The notes: a model not told the origin generated them from the sequence alone. Positions 8,619 to 17,906 are shown, counted from the first letter of the stretch. The stretch: 26,998 nt of DNA from Bacteroidales bacterium (GCA_016303175.1 JAEDMF010000004.1:1-26998), one strand, 5' to 3'. Numbers and translations are program-made.

Positions 8619-10256
8619 ATGAAAAAAACAGCTTTTTATGTGATTACAGCGCTTGCAGCCCTGTCTGCACTCGTAGGCTGTAACAAGGAAGTGGCTAAAG
8701 AGCCTACCTTCCCCCAGACTCAGGAGCTAATGATTGCTGTTGGAGAGCAACTTGATGTTACTTTCACAGCAGATGCCGCCTGGAAACTTACAATTGACGC
8801 CAACTGGCTTGCTTTCGTAGATGGCGAGACCATTGTGCCCCAGCTCAGCGGCGCAGCAGGCGAGCAGACGGTAACCATCATCACCACCGACGTTACTGAC
8901 ATCTTCAATGAGGGTACAGCCGTTGTGGAAATAACTATGGGCAAAAAGACCCAGACTCTCTGCAATATCACCAGGACTGCGGAGAAGAGGACAGTGAAGA
9001 TGTGGATTAAGGATTTGCTTGCAGCTGAAGGTGGCATCATTCCTTCTCTTACTTTGAATTATGACTCTGAATGGAAGGGTGTCAAGACTTTCCAGCTTGC
9101 TTTCACGGCAAATTTCGACTGGGCAGTACAGTCTTATCCGAAATGGATGGATGCAACTCTCGTGTCGGGTACTGCATCTGATACTCCCGTGTTCACAACA
9201 GACAGCTATGTTTCTGTAAAACTTGACTCTCTTGCCAAGGCCCACAGCGGAGTTATCGTTATCAAAGATCAGAACAGCGATGAAACTATCAGTCTGAATG
9301 CAACTTACTCCGGTATGGGTGCAAACGACATACTTTATTTCACAGAAAATAATAAAGAATTTTGGGAGATAAATTTCTCCTGGGATGGTTATCTGATGGA
9401 AAAAACTTTTGACGGCCTCACGGCAACGGATAAAACAGAGTTCAATGTCAATGTGTATTCTCAGGATTTCTGCTGGGCCGTTTACAACTATGGAGATTAT
9501 GGCTGGGAGGCTTGCTACTGGCTTACTCCCAAAATGACGGAGAAAGGTCTCAAACTTACTACAGATATAACCCCTTACGATTACGGTCAGACGACCCGTG
9601 TCATTCTGATCCCCAAGGCTATGCTCGGCGAAAACGATTATAGCACCAATTCATATAGCTACGGTCAGATTAATTACAGCTGGATTTCTGCACATACTGA
9701 ACTCTTGTTCAATGCATCTACAGGTGAATATAACGAAACGTATTCTTTCGGGGCATCTGTGGGTGATAAGCCTTCAACAGGCGGCGGCGGATTCCTGGCC
9801 TGCCTCGGCGACTATATGACTCATTACAAACCTGTAAAATTCCAGGAAAAATATCCTTATGACCCTACAATGCTGATGCCCAGCCTGCCCAAGGATAATA
9901 CCTGGTGCATTGAGGTTCCCGCCAATATCGGTACTTATCCTCTGCAGCTTGCTCCCCTGGGATTCCCTGCCGACTGGTATGCTATAACCTATGATTCAGC
10001 AACCGAAACTGCCAATTATCTGGTGGCGATTGTGTCGCAGACCGGAAGCTGGCCCGAAGGTCAGGAGAGCAAGGTCTTCACTCATGCCAACATTTATGCT
10101 CAAGGAGATTGGAACAACGCTCACAACGGTGTAGCTTTCTCCAGCGAATATTTCAACGAGGCATCAGGAAAATGTTTCGTCCTTTTCTTCAAAGATGCAG
10201 CTGAAAAAGAAAGTAAAAAACCTTCAGCAGCCATTGAGATTAGCAAACTTCAATAA
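8619..10256 (+). CDS. BACON-like (possibly DUF5003) surface lipoprotein
   Basis: A 545-residue lipoprotein with lipobox LVGC (Cys21). The first domain (about 35-125), with VGEQLDVTFTADAAWKLTID, is BACON-like: a beta-sandwich often used by Bacteroidota to bind polymers or to space other domains from the membrane. A second similar Ig-like module follows (about 128-230), then a Trp- and Tyr-rich C-terminal region (about 235-540) that includes a flexible KPSTGGGG segment. Family assignment to DUF5003 is tentative. No enzyme motif is seen. It lies 26 bp after the DUF4984-like gene and 6 bp before the first LRR gene. A substrate-binding role on the cell surface is plausible but not demonstrated. 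Confidence 0.7.
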   Translation: MKKTAFYVITALAALSALVGCNKEVAKEPTFPQTQELMIAVGEQLDVTFTADAAWKLTIDANWLAFVDGETIVPQLSGAAGEQTVTIITTDVTDIFNEGTAVVEITMGKKTQTLCNITRTAEKRTVKMWIKDLLAAEGGIIPSLTLNYDSEWKGVKTFQLAFTANFDWAVQSYPKWMDATLVSGTASDTPVFTTDSYVSVKLDSLAKAHSGVIVIKDQNSDETISLNATYSGMGANDILYFTENNKEFWEINFSWDGYLMEKTFDGLTATDKTEFNVNVYSQDFCWAVYNYGDYGWEACYWLTPKMTEKGLKLTTDITPYDYGQTTRVILIPKAMLGENDYSTNSYSYGQINYSWISAHTELLFNASTGEYNETYSFGASVGDKPSTGGGGFLACLGDYMTHYKPVKFQEKYPYDPTMLMPSLPKDNTWCIEVPANIGTYPLQLAPLGFPADWYAITYDSATETANYLVAIVSQTGSWPEGQESKVFTHANIYAQGDWNNAHNGVAFSSEYFNEASGKCFVLFFKDAAEKESKKPSAAIEISKLQ

Positions 10257-10262
10257 TTCATA

Positions 10263-12863
10263 ATGAAAATCGACTACCGTATCATACGGTCGCTTTTTGC
10301 AGCCTTTTCTGCTGCGCTCCTGCTTCAGGGGTGCAGCAGCAAAGAGCTGGATAATATGGAAGGCGGCTACGGACATATACAGTTCCATCTTTTCAAGGAA
10401 GCTTCCTATGTCGCTCCCGGCACCAAGGCTGCCAACGAGCTGGACTTCCTTGCGGACGCCGCAAAACTTAAGGTGACCCTCCGAACAGACAACAATGACA
10501 TTCTGACCCCTACCGTCACACTGGAGGCGGCCGAGGGAGGTCGGGCTGAATATGGGCTTGCGAGCGACAAAATCAAGTTGCTCTCGGGTAATTACAAACT
10601 CACGGCATACCAGATTTTCGATGCTTTGGACAGTCCTGTCTATACTGAAAATCTTTCGGAGTCCCGCAGTTTCACCATCACCTCAGGCTGTCTGGTGAGC
10701 AAGGATTTGACTGTTGCCGTTACCGAGCGTGGCCATGTGAAGTTCACCCTTGTCAAGAATTGCCCGGAGGTGAAAGGAAGCGGTGTGGACCAGTATCCTT
10801 TCTATATGATAAGTTCAGTCGATGTCAAAATCAAGAACAAACTAACCTACGAAGTTAGTGAGATAAAGAACCTTAAGACTATTCATGAGTTTGTCAAGGA
10901 TGAGAGGGAGGGCTATGACGACGGATACATTACAGCCGTCTGCAAGAGTGATTCTCTCGTTTCCCTCAAGGGCGGCGACTATGATATAGTTTCTTTCAGA
11001 ACCTATTTTGACAGGGCTCGTAAGGTATATGAGACCTGCGATAACGTAAGCGCCGAGCCTTTCACCGTCAAGGACAACGAAGTCACCGAGGCCAGCGTGC
11101 CCGTCACCCTCAACGTGACAGTGCCCTATATGAAGGACGCTCTTGCCCTGAAAAAAATCTGGGAAGCTCTTGACGGCCCCAACTGGCAAGTGAAGTGGAA
11201 TTTTGACTCTGACGTCGACATCTGGACTGCCCAGAGCGGCGTGCAGATATTGGAGAACGGCCGTGTTGCCTCCCTCAACTTTGAAGATACCGGAGCCCGT
11301 GGCCCCATGCCTGCAGAAATCGGTGAGCTTACCGAACTCAGGGCCCTGTATCTGGGAACCCACTCCTATAAGGAAGGAGGTTCCGTAACAGGCCCTTCCC
11401 GCAAGGCCTGCACATACAATCCCTATGAGTCCGATATGAGGCAGCAGCTGCGGGACTCATTCGAGGAGACCTTTGTCGGAAAATATGACCCTTACGCTTG
11501 CGTTTCCGAGGAACTTAAGTTGCCCCTCTATCTCAGCGGCAAACTTTCATCTTCCCAAAGCGCAAGGACGGAATTGAAATATCCTGCTCCGGACGAGGGT
11601 ACCAACTATTCAAACGGAATCACATCTCTTCCTGCAGAAATCAACAAGCTTGAGAAACTGCAGATGCTCTATATTGCATACAGCCCCCTTACCAGCCTTC
11701 CCGACGATATGTCCGGACTGAAGTCTCTTACCGATATGGAGATGTTCTATCTGCCCGATCTCACCGAGTTCCCCAAAGGCATAGCCACCCTGCCCAAGAT
11801 CCAGGGACTGACCTTCGCCTGCAACTATCGTGTGACTCCGGAGAGTCTGTATGATGGCCTTGCGGCCATTAATGCCGGCAATGCTGCAAAATCCATTCAG
11901 GGTCTGTATCTGCCTAACCAGAAGCTTAATACTGTGCCTGATATGACAGCATGCGAGGGTATGACAGTATTCAATATCCAGAACTGCGGAGCCACTAAAT
12001 TCGAAAAAGCTTTCGGCAAGAAGCACTCCATCGTCCAGCTTTTGTGCAGTGGTAACAACTTCTCTGAACTTCCCCTCGATGACCAGGGATATTTCATAGG
12101 TATTGACGAGAATACTGAGAGCGTCAACTTTGCCGGCAACAAGTTTACCGTAATGCCTGACTTCTTCGATGCCAAATCCATCTATACCGCCGGAACCATA
12201 GATTTCTCCGACAATCAAATAAGCAGTTTCGGCACTTTCGGAGGCACATACAGAGGGCTCAACTGCAATACTTTGAACCTGTCCCATAATCCTCTTGGTC
12301 ATTTCCCCGAGGAATTTGCCAAGAGTAACTCTTCCATTACCTACATAATACTTCAGGGTTGCGGCATAGAAACCATATCTGAGGATGCTCTTAAGAGTGA
12401 CAAAATCAGGAATATGACTACCATAGACCTGAGCTACAACAAGCTCAAGAGTCTGCCGGACAATTTCAATTCCAATACCTTCCCCTATCTGTCTGGTCTG
12501 GATTTGAGTTATAACCGTATGAGCGCCTTCCCCTATAGGGCGGTGAACAACCAGTACCTTACAGTGTTCATCTTCCGCCACCAGAGGGATGCCGAAGGCA
12601 AGAGGTGTATGAGGGATTGGCCCACCGGCATAGGAGCAGCGCTTTCCGGCCTGCGTGCCCTGTACCTGGGTTCAAATGACATCAGGTTGGTGAACGACAA
12701 TTTGTCCTTCTTGATTTTCAACCTCGACATCAGCGACAATCCCAATATCAGCATCGATGTCAGTTCGATATGCCCCTACATTGCCTCCGGCTACTTCAAT
12801 TTGATATACAGCCCGGACCAGGACATCAGGGGCTGTGACGATTATCTGAATTTGAACAAATAG
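10263..12863 (+). CDS. Leucine-rich-repeat lipoprotein with DUF4458-like N-terminus
   Basis: An 866-residue lipoprotein with lipobox LQGC (Cys24). The N-terminal region (about 37-290) has LADAAKLKVTLRTDNND and KLLSGNYKLTAYQIFD, which I recognise as DUF4458-like. A linker at about 295-345 (LKKIWEALDGPNW, then WTAQSGVQI and GRVASLNFED) resembles the cap that precedes plant-type LRRs. From about 345 to 850 there are many irregular leucine-rich repeats, for example LTELRALYLG, SLTDMEMFYLP, MTTIDLSYNKLKSLPD and LSGLDLSYNRMSAFP. LRR arrays usually bind proteins or peptides. The gene sits between the BACON-like and the second LRR lipoprotein genes with spacers of 6 and 11 bp. I infer a surface protein-capture role in support of the protease; self-protection or host adhesion are alternatives. 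Confidence 0.85.
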   Translation: MKIDYRIIRSLFAAFSAALLLQGCSSKELDNMEGGYGHIQFHLFKEASYVAPGTKAANELDFLADAAKLKVTLRTDNNDILTPTVTLEAAEGGRAEYGLASDKIKLLSGNYKLTAYQIFDALDSPVYTENLSESRSFTITSGCLVSKDLTVAVTERGHVKFTLVKNCPEVKGSGVDQYPFYMISSVDVKIKNKLTYEVSEIKNLKTIHEFVKDEREGYDDGYITAVCKSDSLVSLKGGDYDIVSFRTYFDRARKVYETCDNVSAEPFTVKDNEVTEASVPVTLNVTVPYMKDALALKKIWEALDGPNWQVKWNFDSDVDIWTAQSGVQILENGRVASLNFEDTGARGPMPAEIGELTELRALYLGTHSYKEGGSVTGPSRKACTYNPYESDMRQQLRDSFEETFVGKYDPYACVSEELKLPLYLSGKLSSSQSARTELKYPAPDEGTNYSNGITSLPAEINKLEKLQMLYIAYSPLTSLPDDMSGLKSLTDMEMFYLPDLTEFPKGIATLPKIQGLTFACNYRVTPESLYDGLAAINAGNAAKSIQGLYLPNQKLNTVPDMTACEGMTVFNIQNCGATKFEKAFGKKHSIVQLLCSGNNFSELPLDDQGYFIGIDENTESVNFAGNKFTVMPDFFDAKSIYTAGTIDFSDNQISSFGTFGGTYRGLNCNTLNLSHNPLGHFPEEFAKSNSSITYIILQGCGIETISEDALKSDKIRNMTTIDLSYNKLKSLPDNFNSNTFPYLSGLDLSYNRMSAFPYRAVNNQYLTVFIFRHQRDAEGKRCMRDWPTGIGAALSGLRALYLGSNDIRLVNDNLSFLIFNLDISDNPNISIDVSSICPYIASGYFNLIYSPDQDIRGCDDYLNLNK

Positions 12864-12874
12864 GAGGGAACAGA

Positions 12875-14542
12875 ATGAAGAAGATATTATATATAATTCC
12901 CTTGCTGCTTATCGCCGGCGTGTCATCTTGTGTGAGCGAGAAAATTCCTGTGGAGTTTGGCATAGACAAGACCGAAATCCCTATGGGCCCTGAAGGCGGA
13001 AGTGAAACAATCCACCTGGAGGCGGAGGGCAAATGGATAGCCAATGCCGACAAACCCTGGGTGGTAGTTGCTCCGACCAATGGCATAGGCACAATTGACT
13101 GTGAAGTCAAGGTCGATACAACCGTACTTTCTGGCGACAGCCGTGAAGCCATTGTGCGCTTTATCGATGAAAGCGGCAAGAGCAAGGACGTTAAAGTTAC
13201 CCAGCTCGGCTACGGCAATATGATAGTTGTTGACAAGCCGGAGGTGCTCGTACCCAAGTACGATGAGTACAAGAAACGCTATTTTGAGGTTAATGTAACC
13301 GCCAACGTACCCTTCGACGTGCAGATTCCGGGTGAGGCATTCTGGCTTACCAGCAAAAAGTTCGATTTCACCCTCGACAGGGGAGCAAGGCCCCGCACTG
13401 TAAAGATTCGCTTTGACTGGGAACCCAACAACCGCCCCCAGGAGAGGACGGCCAGGGTGGAATTCACCCCCGGAACCAGTCTTGAACTTGCCCGTCACGA
13501 TGCCCTGAATGTCGTTCAGGAACAAGCTGATGAAATCCCCGACAGCCGTGAGGGCGACTCCCTTGCCATTATAGGCGCCGCCCGCAGTCTTGGCTGCAGC
13601 ATTGCAAAGTACGAGGGAGAGAACCTGCGCAACTGGGAGATACTTGAAATTTGGGAAGAGGATGACGAGGGCTTTACCGAAGATTGTCGCGGTCGCGTGA
13701 AATCTCTGGCTTTCTCCTTCTTCAATACCAAGGACGGCATTCCTTATGAGATTCAGTTCCTTTCCAAACTTGAGAATCTTGTTCTGTTCAGCAACGGCAA
13801 CCACTTCCTCTATCGTTTCCATTCGGGAGAGTATCTTGCCAAACTCGAGCGCCTGAAGTCCCTCCAGTGCTTTGCTTTAGGTTTAGCTTATTTGGATGAT
13901 GACTTCAAGAACCTCAAGAATCTGGAAACGTTGATACTTGGAGCCAACAACTTCGACGAAATTCCTTCAATACTGACTCCGCAGAACTTCCCCAAACTTA
14001 AGAAACTTGATTTTGCCGGATGTCGCAATACCATAGTTAATGACCTGGCCAACACTACTGCTGACCTCAGCGACCTCTGTGGCCTGTACAAGCACAAGGA
14101 CAATGCCACCTTCCCTCGCTGGCTCTTCGAATGGGACAATCTGGAGTATCTGAGGCTTTCCTACAACTATATTGGAGGTGAGATACCTGATATGAAGGAT
14201 TATCCAAAGAAATGGACAGAAGAGGATATTGTGGCTTCCAAGGACACTCTCCGCAGTGCCCGTCCCGATGTGTTCAACCTTGTAGACACGCCCAAGGTAC
14301 TGCCCAATGCCAAATATTTTGCAATCAACCTGAATATGCTCACAGGCGAGATTCCGGATTGGATACTCTATCATCCGCATCTTATGGAATGGACTCCTGA
14401 TTTGCTGGTTTTCCCTCAGGAAACCGAGGTGATGGGCTGGGACGGCAAGCTGCCGGGATTCACCAACGTACCACAATCGCCGACATACTATTATAATGTA
14501 TATCCTCTCAAGAAACCTGATTATTACGAAGACGAAGAATAA
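12875..14542 (+). CDS. BACON-like plus leucine-rich-repeat lipoprotein
   Basis: A 555-residue lipoprotein with lipobox VSSC (Cys19). Two BACON-like beta-sandwich modules come first: about 25-110 (GPEGGSETIHLEAEGKWIAN, ending KDVKVTQLGYGN) and about 112-215 (ending LNVVQEQADEIPDS). The C-terminal half (about 225-520) is a leucine-rich-repeat domain, with LKNLETLILGANNFDEIPS and LEYLRLSYNYIGGEIPDM. The ending KKPDYYEDEE is acidic. Its stop codon overlaps the start of the protease gene by one base (TAATG at 14540-14544), so the two products are probably made by coupled translation. That coupling suggests that this protein and the protease act as partners, for instance as the substrate-presenting and cutting subunits; this is inference. 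Confidence 0.85.
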   Translation: MKKILYIIPLLLIAGVSSCVSEKIPVEFGIDKTEIPMGPEGGSETIHLEAEGKWIANADKPWVVVAPTNGIGTIDCEVKVDTTVLSGDSREAIVRFIDESGKSKDVKVTQLGYGNMIVVDKPEVLVPKYDEYKKRYFEVNVTANVPFDVQIPGEAFWLTSKKFDFTLDRGARPRTVKIRFDWEPNNRPQERTARVEFTPGTSLELARHDALNVVQEQADEIPDSREGDSLAIIGAARSLGCSIAKYEGENLRNWEILEIWEEDDEGFTEDCRGRVKSLAFSFFNTKDGIPYEIQFLSKLENLVLFSNGNHFLYRFHSGEYLAKLERLKSLQCFALGLAYLDDDFKNLKNLETLILGANNFDEIPSILTPQNFPKLKKLDFAGCRNTIVNDLANTTADLSDLCGLYKHKDNATFPRWLFEWDNLEYLRLSYNYIGGEIPDMKDYPKKWTEEDIVASKDTLRSARPDVFNLVDTPKVLPNAKYFAINLNMLTGEIPDWILYHPHLMEWTPDLLVFPQETEVMGWDGKLPGFTNVPQSPTYYYNVYPLKKPDYYEDEE

Positions 14543-16599
14543 TGAAGAATATAAGCAATACATTCGCAATCATTCTGTCCGCATCCGCCATTGTGGGGCT
14601 GTCATCTTGTTCCAAGGCTGATTCCGCTTTGAACGGTACAGCCAAGGAAGAGAACGGAGCCATAATTGTGAACAATGCGGAGGATGCCCTGGACGGGGAA
14701 CTTATCATCAAGTTCCGGCCAGAACTGAGCAATCTTCTGGATCAGGCAGGAATAGGCACTAAGAGCGGTTCTGCAGACAACAAGCTGCGTCGCCTGGGCA
14801 TACGTAATGTCGATGATCTGATGGATATCATCGGAGGTTATGAGTTCGAAAGGGTTTTCCCTGTGAACCCAGCCACGGAGGAGACCACTCGCAAGGAGGG
14901 CCTGCATCTTTGGTACATAGTCCGTTTTGACAAGAATACCGATGTTCAGGATGCTGCCTCGAAACTCTCCCGTCTGGGTGAGCTTTCCAAGATTCAGTTC
15001 CAGAAAACGCTCAAAAAAGTCTCCCACACCGGCATTAAGACAACTCCTTTCGAGCCAGTGAAGAGAGCCGGGGTTTCGGGACCGTACAACGACCCTGGTC
15101 TTGACTATCAGTGGAACTATATCAATAAAGGCAGTATTCCCGATGATGTGAATATCATCAATATGGAGGCAGGAGATGACATCAACTGCTCCGAGGCCTG
15201 GCAAAAGTGCAATGGCGATCCTTCCGTGATTGTGGCAATTATGGATGAGGGTGTGATGTGGAGTCATCCCGATCTCAAAGCCAATATGTGGGTGAATGAG
15301 GACGAGATATACCGTTCTTCCAAGGATAATGACGGCAACGGCTATAAGGGCGATGTGTACGGCTACAACTTTGCTGAAGATACAGGCATCATTTCATGGT
15401 CTTCAACGGTAGATACAGGACATGGAACCCATATTGCGGGTACTATCGCAGCTGTCAACAACAATAACCTCGGCGTCTGCGGAATAGCAGGAGGCAGCGG
15501 CAACGGTGACGGCGTGAGGATAATGTCCATACAGATATTTTCGGGAGACTATGGTTGTACGATAGCCAACGAAGTGCGTGCGGTAAAATATGCTGCTGAC
15601 AACGGGGCTACAATACTGCAGTGCAGCTGGGGCTACAACTCCGCCCTTGCCGACCCTCTATATTACAGCCGCGGTTATGCAACGGACGAGGAATATGAGC
15701 TCTATTCTCCCCTTGAGAAGGAAGCCTTTGACTATTTCATATATCACGCAGGCGATCCCAACGGTGTGATGGACGGCGGTCTGGTTGTCTTTGCCTCCGG
15801 CAATGAATCTGCAGGTATTGCCTCTTATCCGGGCGCCTACAAGGATTATCTCTGCGTATCCTCTCTTGCAGCCGATTGTACACCCTCTACATATTCGAAT
15901 TATGGTCCCGGTGTGGACATTTCAGCCCCCGGCGGAGATACGGATTATCATTGTTCCGAAAAGGGAGGCATACTTTCCACCCTGACGCCTCAGGCTAGTG
16001 GTGGCAAGATGTACGGATATATGGAAGGTACCTCAATGGCCTGCCCCCATGTGTCGGCCATGGCTGCCCTCGGCTTGTCTTACGCAAGACAGCAGCGCAA
16101 GCATTTCAACTCCCGGGAATATCTGGATATGATGAAGAAATCCGTGCGCTCCCTTGATGCAAAACTTACTGGCAACAAACTTTTCCATTTCAACTGGACC
16201 TACATAGGAGATGCCTGTCCGGACCTGATTGATATGGGTAAGATTTATAAAGGAAAGATGGGTTCCGGCGCAGCTGATATTATGGCTTTGTTCAACAATA
16301 TTGACGGCATACAGACGAGCATACGCCTTCCCAACGTTTATGTAAGGCTGGTGACGGAGGAAGATGACAATGCGGATACTTCCAAGTATGATTCTACTGT
16401 CGATATTCAACTCTGCTTCCCCGAAGGTACCCAGCTGAATGTCAGTGTTGCCGACCCGACCATTGCGGAGACCTATTTCGACAGCAAGGGCAGACTTCGC
16501 ATACATGGTTTGAAGGAAGGCCGTACAAGCTTGACTGTGAATGACCAGACTTCCACCATTACGGTCAGGGCTCTCGCATCACAGGACGGTTGGCTATAG
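14542..16599 (+). CDS. Subtilisin-like (S8) serine protease, lipoprotein
   Basis: A 685-residue lipoprotein protease with lipobox LSSC (Cys23). Residues about 50-165 form a propeptide-like region that starts DGELIIKFRPEL, as in fervidolysin-type proteases. The S8 catalytic domain spans about 185-570. The triad is complete: Asp235 in IMDEGV (the usual residue after Asp is Ser or Thr, here Glu), His294 in GHGTHIAG and Ser498 in GTSMACPHVS. The oxyanion Asn421 lies in FASGNE. A DNDGNG segment (262-267) could bind calcium. The C-terminal part (about 590-680), with LRIHGLKEGRTSLTV, looks like a small Big-type beta domain. It is translationally coupled to the upstream LRR gene and sits in a SusC/SusD operon, so I infer that it cleaves proteins at the cell surface for import. 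Confidence 0.93.
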   Translation: MKNISNTFAIILSASAIVGLSSCSKADSALNGTAKEENGAIIVNNAEDALDGELIIKFRPELSNLLDQAGIGTKSGSADNKLRRLGIRNVDDLMDIIGGYEFERVFPVNPATEETTRKEGLHLWYIVRFDKNTDVQDAASKLSRLGELSKIQFQKTLKKVSHTGIKTTPFEPVKRAGVSGPYNDPGLDYQWNYINKGSIPDDVNIINMEAGDDINCSEAWQKCNGDPSVIVAIMDEGVMWSHPDLKANMWVNEDEIYRSSKDNDGNGYKGDVYGYNFAEDTGIISWSSTVDTGHGTHIAGTIAAVNNNNLGVCGIAGGSGNGDGVRIMSIQIFSGDYGCTIANEVRAVKYAADNGATILQCSWGYNSALADPLYYSRGYATDEEYELYSPLEKEAFDYFIYHAGDPNGVMDGGLVVFASGNESAGIASYPGAYKDYLCVSSLAADCTPSTYSNYGPGVDISAPGGDTDYHCSEKGGILSTLTPQASGGKMYGYMEGTSMACPHVSAMAALGLSYARQQRKHFNSREYLDMMKKSVRSLDAKLTGNKLFHFNWTYIGDACPDLIDMGKIYKGKMGSGAADIMALFNNIDGIQTSIRLPNVYVRLVTEEDDNADTSKYDSTVDIQLCFPEGTQLNVSVADPTIAETYFDSKGRLRIHGLKEGRTSLTVNDQTSTITVRALASQDGWL

Positions 16600-16603
16600 A
16601 CCT

Positions 16604-17527
16604 TTGTATGCTTTGAGGCCGCAGTGGCGCATATTTGCCTTGTGCGTGTTGTTTCCGGGCTTGGTTTTCGGGCTGATTACGTTCCCGATTGACGCATATG
16701 CCCAAAAGAGCAGACCGCTCATATTGTCCCGGCAAGTTTTGGATTCGCTTGCGCTTCCGGCCAAGGACCCCGGTCTGCTGCTCTTTGAAAGTTCTGAAAT
16801 CGACCTTGGAGATTTGCTGTCCGATTCCTTGAGTGTGGAAACACGCTTTTTGGGTTGGAACAAGTCAGACAGACAGCTTTCCGTAGCCGGCGTAACAACT
16901 TCCTGCAGTTGCTTAAGTGCGAATGCGAACAGGAGTCAGTTGCCTCCGGGAGAGTTCATTGAAATTTTTGCCCGGTTCAGACCGGAAGGCAGGATAGGGA
17001 AATTTTCCCAGCAGATAAAGTTGCTTTCGCCGAAAGGGGAGTTGCTCTCCGTCCTTACTGTTAAAGGAAATGTGATCGACCCGGATGCACTTCCCGGCTA
17101 TCCGGTACGTATGGGAGGGTTAAGACTTTCCCGGGCTGTGGTGAAAGTGGCTATGGATGCTGATGGCAAGCCATTGGAGCTTGAATATAGAATAGCCTGT
17201 GCCAATGCTTCCACCAGCAGCCTTGCCCCTTCTGTGGACAGTGGCAGATTGCCTTCCTGGTTGATTTTTGCCTGTGAACCTGCCGTCCTGCAACCCTCGC
17301 AGCAGGGAGACATAGTGCTGACCCTTGATGCCGGGAACAAGAATTTTCCTGAGCGGTTTGCTCTGAAACTGTCCGGCATATCGCCGAAGCATAACAGGAA
17401 AAATGAAGCTTTTGAGAAAAGAAATGGAAAAAATGATGAAAATGAAGAATATTTTGCACATTCTGGCTGCTCTGGCAGCTGTATTGACCTTGTTTTCCTG
17501 CCAGAAGGATCATTCGTGGGTAGATGA
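16604..17527 (+). CDS. Secreted DUF1573 protein
   Basis: A DUF1573 protein: an immunoglobulin-like periplasmic domain with SVAGVTTSCSCL and LPPGEFIEIFARFRPEGRIG (a TSCSC motif where most members have SCGC) in the typical position before LLSVLTVKGNV. A second similar module occupies the C-terminal half. The signal peptide is RIFALCVLFPGLVFGLITFP. The start is uncertain: TTG codons at 16604 and 16613 lie just after the protease stop, while the nearest in-frame ATG, at 16541, would overlap the protease gene by 59 bp and give an over-long N-terminus. The 3' end is also odd: the frame runs on through the start of the next gene to 17527, adding a charged, A-rich-encoded tail after KLSGISPKHN. A one-base shift near 17390 would give an immediate TAA. 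Function is unknown. Confidence 0.75.
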   Translation: MYALRPQWRIFALCVLFPGLVFGLITFPIDAYAQKSRPLILSRQVLDSLALPAKDPGLLLFESSEIDLGDLLSDSLSVETRFLGWNKSDRQLSVAGVTTSCSCLSANANRSQLPPGEFIEIFARFRPEGRIGKFSQQIKLLSPKGELLSVLTVKGNVIDPDALPGYPVRMGGLRLSRAVVKVAMDADGKPLELEYRIACANASTSSLAPSVDSGRLPSWLIFACEPAVLQPSQQGDIVLTLDAGNKNFPERFALKLSGISPKHNRKNEAFEKRNGKNDENEEYFAHSGCSGSCIDLVFLPEGSFVGR

Positions 17528-17906
17528 TTCTGACCCCGTGTTGAGTTATAATCAGATTCTGGGTTCGTGGCAGCTTTCCGTGTGGAACGGCAATGATATG
17601 ACGGGGTCAGATACCTGGTGCTATCTCGAGCTGAAAAGTGACAGGGAAATAGAAGAAATGGTATTCAGACTGTACCAGAATCTGAGCACCGCTGAACCTG
17701 TGGATAGAACAGGTATTTTCGAGCTTGAGTACGATGAGGATTTGAGGTGCAATCTTGTCAGCGGCCGTTATGACCACGAGTACGGATTCTGGGCTGACGA
17801 CTATATTGTCCGTTTGCTCGACAAGGATACAATGGAATGGCGACCTCTTAAATCTTCTTCGGAGGACGTTTCAATATACAGGCGCATAGATTCCATCCCG
17901 GAATAG
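17403..17906 (+). CDS. Small lipocalin-like lipoprotein
   Basis: A lipoprotein of up to 167 residues with lipobox LFSC. The mature part starts QKDHSWVDD and contains ILGSWQLSVWNG followed by beta-strand-rich sequence ending VSIYRRIDSIPE. The GSW near the N-terminus and alternating strands resemble lipocalin-like or calycin domains of Bacteroidota; the match is loose and no ligand can be proposed. The longest start is 17403; the ATGs at 17436 and 17442 would give a more standard signal peptide. All of these lie inside the end of the DUF1573 frame. It is probably the last gene of the SusC/protease operon, because a 93-bp gap and a change of gene type follow. Confidence 0.65.
   Translation: MKLLRKEMEKMMKMKNILHILAALAAVLTLFSCQKDHSWVDDSDPVLSYNQILGSWQLSVWNGNDMTGSDTWCYLELKSDREIEEMVFRLYQNLSTAEPVDRTGIFELEYDEDLRCNLVSGRYDHEYGFWADDYIVRLLDKDTMEWRPLKSSSEDVSIYRRIDSIPE

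Noticed and set aside
11610..12581. A 323-codon open frame opposite the LRR lipoprotein gene
   Set aside because: It is antisense to clear leucine-rich repeats; its repeated composition mirrors the LRR codons.
12923..13822. A 299-codon open frame opposite the BACON-LRR gene
   Set aside because: It is antisense to a gene with lipobox, BACON-like and LRR domains and has no signal, domain or promoter of its own.
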